NCBI GenBank assembly: GCA_022795445.1
Contig: JAAWGR010000019.1
Coordinates: 1 to 40,286, forward strand
Length of the DNA stretch: 40,286 nt
DNA from: Oscillibacter sp.
GTDB taxonomy: Bacteria; Bacillota; Clostridia; Oscillospirales; Oscillospiraceae
Reading direction: 5' to 3'
Shown here in pieces: positions 16,006 through 23,316 of this stretch (its first letter is position 1; the number at the start of each line of letters is the position of its first letter). Under the pieces are notes generated by a model. It was not told the DNA's origin. It saw only the letters and a list, made by a program, of their open reading frames with translations, and ran no database searches. The position numbers and the translations under genes were made by a program.

Positions 16006-16042
16006 TTCCCTTTTTGCGCGATTTTCCCCGGAGAAAATAGGA

Positions 16043-16071
16043 TTGTATTTCGCAAGCGTGTATGGTAGAAT
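16043..16071 (+). promoter_or_regulatory. Likely promoter of lrgAB
   Basis: TTGTAT (16043-16048) and TAGAAT (16066-16071) with 17 bases between; the lrgA start follows 29 bases later. It is divergent from the purF promoter. Confidence 0.6.
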
Positions 16072-16099
16072 TAAGCAGATTTTTGGTGGGAGGTGCCGG

Positions 16100-16468
16100 A
16101 TGAAATACGTGTTTCAATTTGCCCGGATTCTGGCAGTGTGCTTTTTGGGGGAGGTTTTGGCGGCGGCGCTGCCCCTGCCCGTCCCGGCCAGTGTGTACGG
16201 ACTGCTGCTGATGCTGGCGGCGCTGAAGCTGGGCGTTGTGCGGCTGGAGCAGGTGAAGGAGGCGGGGGGATTTCTGGTAGGGATTCTGCCGCTGCTGTTC
16301 CTTCCGGCGGCGGTGGGTGTGATGGACTTGTGGGCGGAGCTGCGGGCGATGTTGCTGCCGTGTTTGATAGCCGCCGTGCCGGTGACGCTGTTGGTGATGG
16401 GCGCGGCGGGCCTGGCGACGCAGGGGATGCAGCGTCTGCTGAAAAAAGGGGGGAAGCGGGATGCGTGA
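16100..16468 (+). CDS. lrgA: CidA/LrgA-family holin-like protein
   Basis: A 122-residue four-span membrane protein of the CidA/LrgA family. These proteins behave like holins and modulate murein hydrolase activity; some are linked to pyruvate or small-metabolite transport. Visible are the first span FARILAVCFLGEVLAAAL, the conserved PVPASVYGLLLMLAAL, and GFLVGILPLLFLPAAVGVMD with the family's acidic end. A short basic tail closes it. The ATG at 16100 has GGGAGG upstream. The gene overlaps lrgB by eight bases, so the two are coupled. Confidence 0.9.
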   Translation: MKYVFQFARILAVCFLGEVLAAALPLPVPASVYGLLLMLAALKLGVVRLEQVKEAGGFLVGILPLLFLPAAVGVMDLWAELRAMLLPCLIAAVPVTLLVMGAAGLATQGMQRLLKKGGKRDA

Positions 16469-17168
16469 GGGATTGCTTGCATATTTGAGCGGCAGCGGCG
16501 TATGGGGCGTCGTGCTGACCATCGCGGCCTTTGGGCTGGGGACGGTCCTCAACCGGAAGACCCATAAGGCGTGGTGCAATCCGCTTTTGTTGGGGAGCCT
16601 GTTCGTGATTCTGCTCCTCTCGGTCCTCCGGGTACCTTACCCCGATTATAAAGCCAGCGCCGCGCCGGTGAGTTACCTCCTGCTGCCCGCCACCGTCAGC
16701 CTCGCGATTCCGCTGTATGAAAAATGGCAGCTGCTGAAGGAAAACACAGCCGCCATCCTGGCGGGGATTCTGGCGGGCGTTGTGGTCAGCCTGGGCAGCA
16801 TTGTGCTTATGGCCTGGGCCCTGAAGCTGGAACCCGCCCAGGCTGTCACGCTCCTCCCTAAGTCCGTCACCACCGCCATTGGCATGGACGTGGCCGCGAC
16901 GCTGGGCGGAATGGTCTCCCTGGCAGGGGCGGTGATCATCCTCACTGGCATCCTGGGCAGCCTGACCGCGGAATGGGTGTGCAGAACCCTGAAAATTACC
17001 GACCCCCTTGCCAAGGGAATCGCCATCGGGACGGCAAGCCATGCCATTGGGACCTCCAAGGCGTTGGAAATGGGCGAAGTGGAAGGCGCAATGAGCGGAC
17101 TTGCCATCGCTGTGGCGGGCATCCTCACCGCTGTGCTGGCGCCCGTCTTCGCAGGCCTCCTGCCTTGA
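16461..17168 (+). CDS. lrgB: CidB/LrgB-family membrane protein
   Basis: A 235-residue polytopic membrane protein of the LrgB/CidB family, the partner of LrgA. Recognisable segments are NPLLLGSLFVILLL (second span), YLLLPATVSLAIPLYEKW, LLPKSVTTAIGMDVAATLGG and the late GIAIGTASHAIGTSKALEMGEVEGAMSGLAI, the most conserved part of the family. The start at 16461 overlaps lrgA. The protein appears complete. Together the pair probably acts in controlled lysis or metabolite export across the cytoplasmic membrane. Confidence 0.92.
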   Translation: MREGLLAYLSGSGVWGVVLTIAAFGLGTVLNRKTHKAWCNPLLLGSLFVILLLSVLRVPYPDYKASAAPVSYLLLPATVSLAIPLYEKWQLLKENTAAILAGILAGVVVSLGSIVLMAWALKLEPAQAVTLLPKSVTTAIGMDVAATLGGMVSLAGAVIILTGILGSLTAEWVCRTLKITDPLAKGIAIGTASHAIGTSKALEMGEVEGAMSGLAIAVAGILTAVLAPVFAGLLP

Positions 17169-17306
17169 GGCCCCCGCAGACGCCTGTCCTGAGCTCCCTT
17201 TTCAAATTAGTGTTGTTCCATGCCGTTTGACAAAACCGTTGGTCAAATTATCTAAACGGATGCGGGCAGCCATCAATTGACGGATGACTGCCCAATCACC
17301 TGAAGG
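17169..17306. other. Intergenic stretch with a stem-loop
   Basis: No gene seen. GGGCAG (17264-17269) pairs with CTGCCC (17288-17293), extended by CATC/GATG inside, with no strong T-tract. A TTTGAC/GTCAAA inverted repeat lies at 17226-17247. The stem-loop may end lrgB transcription weakly. Confidence 0.3.
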
Positions 17307-17507
17307 TTATTTTTTTGCCGAACCGGAGAGCATATCCTCCAACTCAGCTTTTCTTTTCCATTCAATTTCATCCCCACATTCACTTAAAAGAGGAATACGG
17401 TTTGTATGGACACCATCAAAAAAATTCATTTTTTCTTCTAAGGAAACCGCATTACAGCTTCTGGAAGGCATCGTTGATAATGCGTATATTGGAACACTCA
17501 GACGCGT
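17307..17507 (-). pseudogene. Short C-terminal gene fragment, unrecognised
   Basis: A minus-strand frame open from 17507 (just after a TGA) to a TAA at 17307 reads plausible protein, especially the last 40 residues from an ATG at 17429: MNFFDGVHTNRIPLLSECG, DEIEWKRKAELEDMLSG. No ribosome site precedes that ATG, and upstream residues also look protein-like, so I read it as the tail of a lost gene rather than a small gene. Family unknown. Confidence 0.3.
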
Positions 17508-17550
17508 TCAAAAATTATAAAACTTGTGATTTTTGAAGACGCCTGATATG

Positions 17551-17592
17551 AAAAAATTGGCCGCCGCAGGCTTTGCAGCCCACGGCGGTCTG
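17551..17592 (-). terminator. Terminator of the SLH-protein unit
   Basis: On the minus strand GACCGCCG...GGC pairs with GCC...CGGCGGCC across a short loop and is followed by AATTTTTTC. It lies about 50 bases after the SLH gene stop. Confidence 0.65.
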
Positions 17593-17640
17593 ATTTTGTT
17601 TCGCTTATGCCTGTATATCTGACTTTTGGGGGATTTGCTC

Positions 17641-18097
17641 CTAATCAATTATACAAGCGGGATAGCGAGTGCAGACGATAGCGGTGGGCTTGCCGTTGTT
17701 CTTCAACGCGAGATAATTGGGATAGAACAAGCCGAGGGACTTCACAGAGTCGGTGCTGTACTTGGTGATGTCGCTGGCATAGAACGCTCTGGACAACATG
17801 ACGGTAAAGTTTGACTGCGTGACCGTGTTGGCGGGCCGGAAGCTGCCATCCGTATATCCGCCGACGATGCTCAGGGATGCACACCACAGGATGGAATCAT
17901 GGAACGTGTGATTGTCGGGAACATCACTGAAACTCAGGATATCGGCGACCGCATCGCTGAGAGATGTGCAGGCCGGACAGCCGGGGCTGCTGCATACGGC
18001 GCCGGTTTCAGCGGCGAAGGCCGAGACGGAGGGGGACATCGCCATAACGATGGCAAGAGCCGCCGCGATAAGACAGCAGAGGCGGTTGGCAGCACAT
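17641..18097 (-). pseudogene. Secreted single-SLH-repeat protein with frameshift at the signal peptide
   Basis: From an internal ATG (18045) the frame gives 134 residues. It has one S-layer homology repeat (FSDVPDNHTFHDSILWCASLS, GYTDGSFRPANTVTQSNFTVMLSRAF) and a short tail. SLH repeats bind secondary cell-wall polymers. Upstream in the same frame lies an excellent signal-peptide core (NRLCCLIAAALAIVMAMSP) but no start codon. An ATG at 18097, well placed after GAGGGGG, is one frame off: removing the T after ATG would give MAANRLCCLIAAA. Either a one-base insertion killed the gene, or there is a sequencing error, or a non-standard start is used. Cysteines near the mature N-terminus are unusual. 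Confidence 0.6.
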
Positions 18098-18137
18098 ATG
18101 ATTGTACCCCCTCACTTTCTTATTTTGAGATTACAGT

Positions 18138-18236
18138 TTATCGCCTGTTAAGGCTTGGTATTACTGATTGCTTGAGCCGGGTTTTCGCTTTGCCGCGGCC
18201 GACTGCGTGAGATTCTATCTTTTCATAAGCCATCAT
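18138..18236 (-). CDS. Candidate 32-residue basic small protein
   Basis: A short frame from tandem ATGs (18236, 18233) to TAA at 18138, with AAGGAG seven bases before the first ATG. The product is basic (GRGKAKTRLKQSVIP). It sits between a good promoter and the SLH gene on the same strand. It could be a leader peptide or a small protein. No homologue is recognised. Support is ribosome site, promoter and position only. Confidence 0.4.
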   Translation of the reverse strand: MMAYEKIESHAVGRGKAKTRLKQSVIPSLNRR

Positions 18237-18283
18237 TACACCGCTCCTTTTCGTATCTGCGCAGCTTTTGATTTACCAAGCGA

Positions 18284-18312
18284 ATTATATCACACATCAA
18301 TTACCGCAGCAA
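18284..18312 (-). promoter_or_regulatory. Promoter of the small-ORF/SLH unit
   Basis: Minus-strand TTGCTG (18312-18307) and TATAAT (18289-18284), spacer 17. Confidence 0.65.
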
Positions 18313-18383
18313 TCTGCTTTGTGGAAACGTCCGAAGGAATACTGCGGCCACACTTTTTACAAAGGGAGGTCCTGAGAAAAAAC

Positions 18384-18411
18384 TTGACTTTTCCAAAAGT
18401 TCCTGTATAAT
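18384..18411 (+). promoter_or_regulatory. Promoter of rpsF-ssb-rpsR
   Basis: TTGACT (18384-18389) and TATAAT (18406-18411) with a 16-base spacer. The ~70-base leader that follows contains a CTCA/TGAG hairpin whose loop has two CCG triplets (about 18449-18466). Ribosomal proteins S6 and S18 are known to bind CCG-containing leaders of this operon in many bacteria; a match here is only suggested. Confidence 0.75.
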
Positions 18412-18489
18412 GTAGGAGTTCGCAAATGCGGGCATATCCTTGCTCTCATCCGTCCGGTGAGGGCCATCTGTCCAAAAGGAGGTGCAATC

Positions 18490-18786
18490 ATGGCAAAGGT
18501 TTCTGCCAATTATGAGGTCGTATACATCATCGACCCTGCACAGGGTGAGGAGGGCATTGCCGCCCTCGTCGCAAAGTTCAAAGCCCTGGCTGAGCAGCAC
18601 GGTTCCGCCGTCGAAGTGGAGGAATGGGGCGCACGTAAGCTGGCCTATCCCATCGACTACAAAAACGACGGTTACTACGTCCTCATGAACTTCACCAGCG
18701 AGCCGTCTTTCCCCAAGGAGCTGGACCGCGTTCTCGGTATTACCGACGGCATCATGCGTTCCCTGATCGTCTGCAAGGGCGAATAA
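18490..18786 (+). CDS. rpsF: 30S ribosomal protein S6
   Basis: A 98-residue S6 protein, which pairs with S18 on the small-subunit platform. Typical segments are YEVVYIIDPAQGEEG at the start, WGARKLAYPIDYKNDGYYVLMNF in the centre and ELDRVLGITDGIMRSLIV near the end. The ATG at 18490 is preceded by AAGGAGG; an in-frame ATG at 18457 lacks one. First gene of rpsF-ssb-rpsR, with ssb 12 bases on. Confidence 0.96.
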   Translation: MAKVSANYEVVYIIDPAQGEEGIAALVAKFKALAEQHGSAVEVEEWGARKLAYPIDYKNDGYYVLMNFTSEPSFPKELDRVLGITDGIMRSLIVCKGE

Positions 18787-18798
18787 GGAGGAACTTCG

Positions 18799-19266
18799 AT
18801 GCTCAATAAAATTGTCATCATGGGCCGTTTGACCCGTGACCCGGAACTGCGCCGTATCCAAAACGGTACGCCGGTGACATCCTTTACCCTCGCGGTGGAC
18901 CGGGATTTCAAGTCCCAGAGCGGCGAGAAGGAAACGGATTTCATTGACTGCGTTGCTTGGCGCAATACCGCGGAATTCGTCAGCAAATACTTCACCAAAG
19001 GCCGTATGGCCATCGCGGAAGGACGTTTGCAGATCCGCGGCTGGACGGACCGGGACGGCAATAAACGCCGCAGCGCGGAGGTCATCGTGGAGAACGTCTA
19101 CTTCGGTGATTCCAAGCGTGACAGCGGCGGCGACTACGGCGGCCCCCCGCCTTACGGCGCTCCCGCCAGACCCTCGGGCAGCGCTCCTGCGCCGGACTCC
19201 GGCGCGCCATATGGAGGCTCCGAGTTCGCGGAAATCGGCGAGGAGGATGGCGAGCTGCCATTCTGA
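18799..19266 (+). CDS. ssb: Single-stranded DNA-binding protein
   Basis: A 155-residue SSB. Residues 1-105 are the OB fold (MLNKIVIMGRLTRDPELR, FTLAVDR, TDFIDCVAWRNTAEFVSKYFTKG, VIVENVYF). A glycine/proline-rich disordered linker follows, then the acidic protein-docking tip EEDGELPF. It coats single-stranded DNA in replication and repair. The ATG at 18799 has AAGGAGG upstream. Its place between rpsF and rpsR is the standard arrangement in Firmicutes. Confidence 0.97.
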   Translation: MLNKIVIMGRLTRDPELRRIQNGTPVTSFTLAVDRDFKSQSGEKETDFIDCVAWRNTAEFVSKYFTKGRMAIAEGRLQIRGWTDRDGNKRRSAEVIVENVYFGDSKRDSGGDYGGPPPYGAPARPSGSAPAPDSGAPYGGSEFAEIGEEDGELPF

Positions 19267-19355
19267 GCCCCCTGCGCCGGTGACGAAAAAATCTCAGCTC
19301 TTTCAGCCGGTCCTGCGGAACCGGACTGTTTTCTGAAGAAAAGGAGGAAGCATTT

Positions 19356-19604
19356 ATGGCTTTTGATCGTGAAAGACCCGGCCGTCCTGGCCGTGGAAAA
19401 CGCCGCAAGGTCTGCCAATTCTGCGTGGAAAAGTGCGAGCACATCGATTATAAGGACGCGGCGAAGCTGCACCGCTTCATTTCGGAGCGTTCCAAGATCC
19501 TGCCCCGCCGTACCACCGGCACCTGCGCCATGCATCAGCGTCAGCTGACCGAGGCCATCAAGCGCGCCCGTCAGATCGCGCTTCTGCCCTACGTTACAGA
19601 CTAA
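19356..19604 (+). CDS. rpsR: 30S ribosomal protein S18
   Basis: An 82-residue S18. After a basic start ([15 protein letters not shown]) it keeps the cysteine pattern [15 protein letters not shown], the zinc-binding-type variant. The RNA-binding core [24 protein letters not shown] and the conserved end [17 protein letters not shown] follow. The ATG at 19356 has AAAGGAGG upstream. Last gene of the operon; a clear terminator follows in ten bases. Confidence 0.97.
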   Translation: MAFDRERPGRPGRGKRRKVCQFCVEKCEHIDYKDAAKLHRFISERSKILPRRTTGTCAMHQRQLTEAIKRARQIALLPYVTD

Positions 19605-19613
19605 CAACAAAGG

Positions 19614-19649
19614 ACAGCCGGTTCCTTCCATGGGGCCGGCTGTTTTTTT
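19614..19649 (+). terminator. Rho-independent terminator after rpsR
   Basis: ACAGCCGG (19614-19621) pairs with CCGGCTGT (19636-19643), followed by seven T. Confidence 0.92.
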
Positions 19650-19742
19650 GCCCTGGGTTTGCGGGAATTTTTCCCACGGACACAGGCGTTTTTTATAATA
19701 AACAAGCGCCCCGCCTCTTGAACCGGCAGGGGCGCGTTTGCT

Positions 19743-20261
19743 TTATGAATTCCGGAAGCCCAGGCCGTCCCGGATTTTCCGGCAGTCCTCATGGTCAAAG
19801 CCGTACTGAAAATCCCGGATGGCCAGGGTGTGGCCCCGCTTACGGTACAGCCACAGCACGGCGGAGTTTTGGAGGGCCTCTTTTAAATCGTGGCCGCGCT
19901 CTTCGCTGCCCTCGTCGAAAAAGATGTCTTTCAGCATATCATACGGTACCCGTGTCCCGTTCAGCACCAGCCCCAGCTCATAGAACCGTGCGCTGCCGCC
20001 GCCTTTCCGGGGGAACTCCTCCAGCAAGGGGCCGAACTCCGGATCGGCGTCCCCCGGGGCGCGGGGACCCTCCCACTCCAGCACGGTCTTTCCGCCGTGA
20101 CGCTGCCGCTGGGCTTCGGCGTTGGCCCGCCGTTCCCCGCTCTGCTTCTTCCAGCCCTGTAACAGTCCAATGATGAACAGAACGGCGATGATCACCAGCG
20201 CGATCACAACAACGATACCAAGAACTCCAAACACGACCCCTATTATCAAAGCGCTGTCCAT
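19743..20261 (-). CDS. Single-pass membrane protein, unknown function
   Basis: A 172-residue protein with one strong N-terminal membrane span (ALIIGVVFGVLGIVVVIALV and following) and a basic juxtamembrane stretch (GWKKQSGERRANAEAQRQR). A soluble cytoplasmic part of about 120 residues follows, with ELGLVLNGTRVPYDMLKDIFF and LWLYRKRGHTLAIRDFQYGF, which suggest a small beta-rich domain (PH-like is possible). I do not recognise a named family. The ATG at 20261 has AAGGAGG upstream; a longer frame to 20315 has no ribosome site. It is convergent with the rpsR operon and stands alone. Confidence 0.7.
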   Translation of the reverse strand: MDSALIIGVVFGVLGIVVVIALVIIAVLFIIGLLQGWKKQSGERRANAEAQRQRHGGKTVLEWEGPRAPGDADPEFGPLLEEFPRKGGGSARFYELGLVLNGTRVPYDMLKDIFFDEGSEERGHDLKEALQNSAVLWLYRKRGHTLAIRDFQYGFDHEDCRKIRDGLGFRNS

Positions 20262-20377
20262 AAAATTTCCTCCTTGTATTTCGGCATGGCGTCCTTTTGC
20301 CACATATTTCCCCATTTTACACCAATTTGGTGGAAATTACAAGGCGTTCCAGGGAGAAGACCTGCCAAGGGGGGAGT

Positions 20378-20845
20378 TTAGTGGTGCACCGGAAGTCCTT
20401 TTTCTTTTCGCATCACATAGTTTGTAAGAAAAATTCCCTCTCGTACCACCTGTTGTTTTTGGATCACAGAATACCCTCTGTTTTCAAAAAACGGTCTTGC
20501 TGTGATCGAAGCATGGGTGGTGATATCAGCTGGAACCGCCTGCTCCAGCTGATTGCAAAGAGCGGTGGCAATCCCTTTCCTCTGGTAACTGGCATGGACG
20601 TATAACCGGTCGAGATAACCGGTTTCATCAATATCCCCAAACCCTACGATTGTGTTCCCCTCCACTGCAACGACGCAGTAATGCTGCTGAAAGGACTGGT
20701 TCCATGCTTCCAAATCCATCCGACCTGTCGCCCATACGTCTAATTGTTCCTTCGTGTAATCGCCCGCGTTGACCGTGTGGACGGTGCGATAGAAAAGTTC
20801 CGCCAGTTCCTTGCTGTCGGACGGCTGATATGCCCGTATCAGCAT
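20378..20845 (-). CDS. GNAT-family N-acetyltransferase
   Basis: A 155-residue GNAT acetyltransferase. The N-terminal LIRAYQPSDSKELAELFY is typical. Motif A with the acetyl-CoA pyrophosphate loop is LDRLYVHASYQRKGIATALC (Q-x-x-G-I/A). ASITARPFFENRGYSV is motif B with the catalytic-tyrosine region. It would acetylate a small amine or protein N-terminus; the substrate is unknown. The start at 20845 has a rather distant GGAG. It sits upstream of, and in the same direction as, the membrane-protein gene. Confidence 0.88.
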   Translation of the reverse strand: MLIRAYQPSDSKELAELFYRTVHTVNAGDYTKEQLDVWATGRMDLEAWNQSFQQHYCVVAVEGNTIVGFGDIDETGYLDRLYVHASYQRKGIATALCNQLEQAVPADITTHASITARPFFENRGYSVIQKQQVVREGIFLTNYVMRKEKGLPVHH

Positions 20846-20942
20846 AAAATCTCACGCTCCAAATCCCGATTTGCCGAATTGGTACGAACAAAAGGATACC
20901 ACCCGCGCAAGGAATTTTCAACCGTTCATCCCGCCGGATGCT

Positions 20943-21689
20943 TTAAAGGATTTCCAGCAGTCTGGACCGGTACATATCCTGCACCCAGACCAATTCCCCC
21001 AGCCCGGTAAAGCTGCATTGGACCGAATGCCCAGCTTCTTCCAGGCGTTCTTTCCATTCCCCAGCCATGTCGTTCCTGGCGTGGTCGCCGGCAACCAGCA
21101 TCAAAGGCAGCAGCTGGACCTTACAGGGCGTTTTCAGCTGCCGGAGGATATCCTCCAGCCGCGGCCAGCCCTCCACGGTTCCGATCAGGATATCGCTTCT
21201 GCCCGCGAACTGCAAAGCGGTCTGCAAGGCGGGATAGACGGCGTTAGCGAAGTGCCCGCTGCCGTGGCCCATATATACAACGGCTTTGCCGTCCTGCTGG
21301 GGGTGCGCCTGCGCGATTTTTTCGGTGAACTGGAGGAGGTCCTGCTGACCGGCCAGCAGGGGCTTTCCGACGGTCAGTTTTTCAAACCGGCCCGCAAAGC
21401 TTTCCGCCTCCGCCTTCAGTTTATCGTACTCATAACCGTACAGCAGATGGGTGGGCTGCACGACTACATTCCTTACGCCGTCGTTCCACAGCTGACCCAG
21501 CGTCTCTGTCAGGCTTGGGACGTTTTCGCCGCGGCTGGCAAGGATGCGCCGGATGATGGAGCTGGTGAAGGCCCGGACGGCGGTATAACCGGCCGCGGCT
21601 TCTCTCAACACGGTCTCAACGGCCTCGATGCTGCCGCGGGCCTCCGGCACGCTGGTGCCGAAGCTGGTGATGACAAGCGCCTGTTTCAT
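20943..21689 (-). CDS. cbiK: Sirohydrochlorin cobaltochelatase, anaerobic type
   Basis: A 248-residue class II chelatase that inserts cobalt into sirohydrochlorin in anaerobic cobalamin synthesis. The opening KQALVITSFGTSVPEARGSIE is the CbiK signature. Metal-site residues are visible in VVYMGHGSGH, GTVEGWP and LMLVAGDHARNDMAG (the two His and the Glu). There is no signal peptide, so it is cytoplasmic. The ATG at 21689 follows AAAGGAGG. It lies under a complete promoter, cobalamin riboswitch and terminator, so B12 should shut it off. The rest of the cobalamin pathway is not in the window. Its substrate can be supplied by the siroheme synthase at 3405. Confidence 0.93.
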   Translation of the reverse strand: MKQALVITSFGTSVPEARGSIEAVETVLREAAAGYTAVRAFTSSIIRRILASRGENVPSLTETLGQLWNDGVRNVVVQPTHLLYGYEYDKLKAEAESFAGRFEKLTVGKPLLAGQQDLLQFTEKIAQAHPQQDGKAVVYMGHGSGHFANAVYPALQTALQFAGRSDILIGTVEGWPRLEDILRQLKTPCKVQLLPLMLVAGDHARNDMAGEWKERLEEAGHSVQCSFTGLGELVWVQDMYRSRLLEIL

Positions 21690-21748
21690 ACAAGGTGGCC
21701 TCCTTTGAAAAAATAAGGGGGGGGGGTTCCGGCGGGGCGGCCGCAAAG

Positions 21749-21781
21749 GGAAAACCAGCCGTAACAGGTGGTTACGGCTGG
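21749..21781 (-). terminator. Expression-platform terminator of the cobalamin riboswitch
   Basis: An 11-bp perfect stem (21781-21771 with 21765-21755) and a five-base loop, followed on the minus strand by TTTTCCCTTT. It lies between the aptamer and the cbiK ribosome site. A run of ten G/C (about 21717-21726) follows. Confidence 0.85.
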
Positions 21782-21839
21782 TAAGGATGGGTATGGGGGC
21801 AAGTGAGCGTTCCTATCTTCCGTAAGAATCTCAGAGTAT

Positions 21840-22012
21840 GAGGAACAAGCAGGTCTCCTGACTTATGCTTCAACGCTTACCGCGCCTTCCCGGGACGCGT
21901 GTCCCAGTGACATTATGCGGCTTGCTGGCAATCACAGTGACGGGATCGTTTCGGACTTTCACCGAATTCTCTTTTCATCCATTGCTGGAACTGGTTCCGC
22001 CGGCCAAAAATG
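21840..22012 (-). promoter_or_regulatory. Cobalamin riboswitch
   Basis: Minus-strand sequence shows the conserved cobalamin aptamer blocks in order: TCGGTGAAAGTCCG, TCCCGTCACTGTGA, GCCAGCAAGCCGCA, CACTGGGA and the B12 box AAGTCAGGAGACCTGC, with GGAAC and GTTCC arms at the ends. Binding of adenosyl- or other cobalamin would favour the downstream terminator and lower cbiK expression. End coordinates are approximate. Confidence 0.95.
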
Positions 22013-22036
22013 GTCGAAATATGAAATTTTACCTTT

Positions 22037-22065
22037 ACTATACGCCTGTCTGTTTGGTTTGTCAA
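22037..22065 (-). promoter_or_regulatory. Promoter of the cobalamin riboswitch/cbiK unit
   Basis: Minus-strand TTGACA (22065-22060) and TATAGT (22042-22037), spacer 17. Confidence 0.85.
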
Positions 22066-22106
22066 GCCGCCCATGGAAAGCTCCCTTTTGCTGAGAAACG
22101 GCTGTA

Positions 22107-22538
22107 TTAGAACACCAGCAGGCCATTTTCGTCATATTTGAAATCAGGTCCCCAGGCAACTTCCCAAAAATAACCGTCCAAATCGGCAAAATAGGCGTGA
22201 TACCCGCCCCAAAATACGTCCTGCGGTTCTTTGACAATGCGCCCTCCCGCCTCTCGAACCAATGCAATCACCTCCTGGACTTTTTGCTTGCTGTCGACAT
22301 TATAGGTCAATGTAATGCCGCCAAAGCCATTGCTGGGTATGGGCGGATCGGTTGGATGGATGTCTTTCGCTAACAGGTCTAACGGGTACAATTCAAATTT
22401 TGTCCCGGGCGTATCAAAAAAGCATACGGGAGGGTTGTTTTCCTTGCAGTCTGTGCAAAAGCCCAGCTTGTCCCGATAAAAGGTGACGGCGCGTTCCATA
22501 CTTCTTACACCTAAGCAAATACAAGTGATTTTGTTCAT
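22107..22538 (-). CDS. VOC (glyoxalase/bleomycin-resistance fold) family protein
   Basis: A 143-residue vicinal-oxygen-chelate fold protein made of two beta-alpha-beta-beta-beta modules. The first is ITCICLGVRSMERAVTFYRDKLGF with a strand ending in FELYPL. The second is GGITLTYNVDSKQKVQEVIALVREAGG, followed by YHAYFADLDGYFWEVAWGP, whose Glu is a usual metal ligand. It could be a lyase, dioxygenase or binding/resistance protein; the sequence does not decide. The ATG at 22538 has GGAGG upstream. It is on the same strand as cbiK but upstream of the cbiK promoter, so it is separate. Confidence 0.85.
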   Translation of the reverse strand: MNKITCICLGVRSMERAVTFYRDKLGFCTDCKENNPPVCFFDTPGTKFELYPLDLLAKDIHPTDPPIPSNGFGGITLTYNVDSKQKVQEVIALVREAGGRIVKEPQDVFWGGYHAYFADLDGYFWEVAWGPDFKYDENGLLVF

Positions 22539-22588
22539 TGCGGCATTTCCTCCAAATCTTTTGTTGCAGGCTGGGGTGAAAGCGTCTT

Positions 22589-23020
22589 TTACCAGCAGAG
22601 GTTTTCGTTCCAATACGCCCATATTTGGGCGCGGTCCGGCGGGCCGTCCGGCAGCGTTTCCAGGAAGTCCAGGAAAGCCGGGATGTTCTCGCCCCGAAGT
22701 TCCAGATCCTCCGGCTGGACCGTCTGCTCTTTCCGGCATCCCAGCCAGCAGCTGCATATCAGAATGCAGGTTTCCAGGACCCACATGGTCCTCAGCTCTT
22801 CCGAAAAAGTTCCCGCACCCTCGCTGTATTCCCAGATGCCGCCCTCCCCAAGGACCGCCTCATACAGATCGTCCCAATTCCCGGCGCCCTGCCGGTACGC
22901 CTCCCAGACCCGGATGGCCTCGTCCAGCTGCCGGGCGTACTCCGGCTCCAGCTGGCTTTGGTACTGTGCAAAAATCCGCCGGGCCAAACGGGTCAGACGG
23001 GCTTCGGTTGTGTTTTCCAT
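22589..23020 (-). CDS. Hypothetical protein, unrecognised
   Basis: A 143-residue soluble, acidic and largely helical protein. It has a charged helix RLTRLARRIFAQYQSQLEPEY, a central cysteine-rich helix (TCILICSCWLGCRKE) and an acidic C-terminal segment ending in WAYWNENLCW. The size and helix pattern are reminiscent of small immunity proteins, but I cannot assign a family, and no toxin gene is nearby. The ATG at 23020 is chosen over 23065 because AAAGGAG lies just upstream. It precedes the VOC gene by 50 bases on the same strand and may be co-transcribed. Confidence 0.6.
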   Translation of the reverse strand: MENTTEARLTRLARRIFAQYQSQLEPEYARQLDEAIRVWEAYRQGAGNWDDLYEAVLGEGGIWEYSEGAGTFSEELRTMWVLETCILICSCWLGCRKEQTVQPEDLELRGENIPAFLDFLETLPDGPPDRAQIWAYWNENLCW

Positions 23021-23218
23021 CGCGTATGCTCCTTTCCAACGCCGGTCTTCTGTCAGTTTCAGCAATCTCCTGTCGAATCTTGATCATAACATCTGTTCCA
23101 ATTTGTGTCAAGCCGGACCTGTAAAGCTGCCGGTGTTTTTCGGCAAAGGGAATTTGAAGTCCCCCTCTTCCTTTTTTCGACAAATTGTGATAAAATAAAA
23201 CAAACAGAAAATGGGAAT

Positions 23219-23291
23219 GCCGGGCCATCGGATGGAAAGGAAAACATCCTGTGCGGCGGTAACGCCTGAAAAGGCGTGCGCTTGGCCCGGC
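23219..23291 (+). ncRNA. Candidate structured leader RNA (three-way junction)
   Basis: A nine-base closing stem, GCCGGGCCA (23219-23227) with TGGCCCGGC (23283-23291), encloses two arms. GGATG (23230-23234) pairs with CATCC (23245-23249). ACGCCT (23262-23267) pairs with AGGCGT (23272-23277) around a GAAA tetraloop. The second arm has an alternative: GGCG-GTAA-CGCC (23255-23266), also GNRA-capped, which excludes it. It ends shortly before the ribosome site of the deacetylase gene. It does not match riboswitch classes I can recall (c-di-GMP, fluoride, glycine, SAM, THF). Confidence 0.5.
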
Positions 23292-23316
23292 GGAGAAGAG
23301 GAAAGGAGCGGTTGAG

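Noticed and set aside
23219-23291. Assignment of this RNA to the c-di-GMP or fluoride riboswitch classes
   Set aside because: The conserved core sequences of those classes that I can recall are not present, though a CTGAAAAGG stretch superficially resembles fluoride aptamers.
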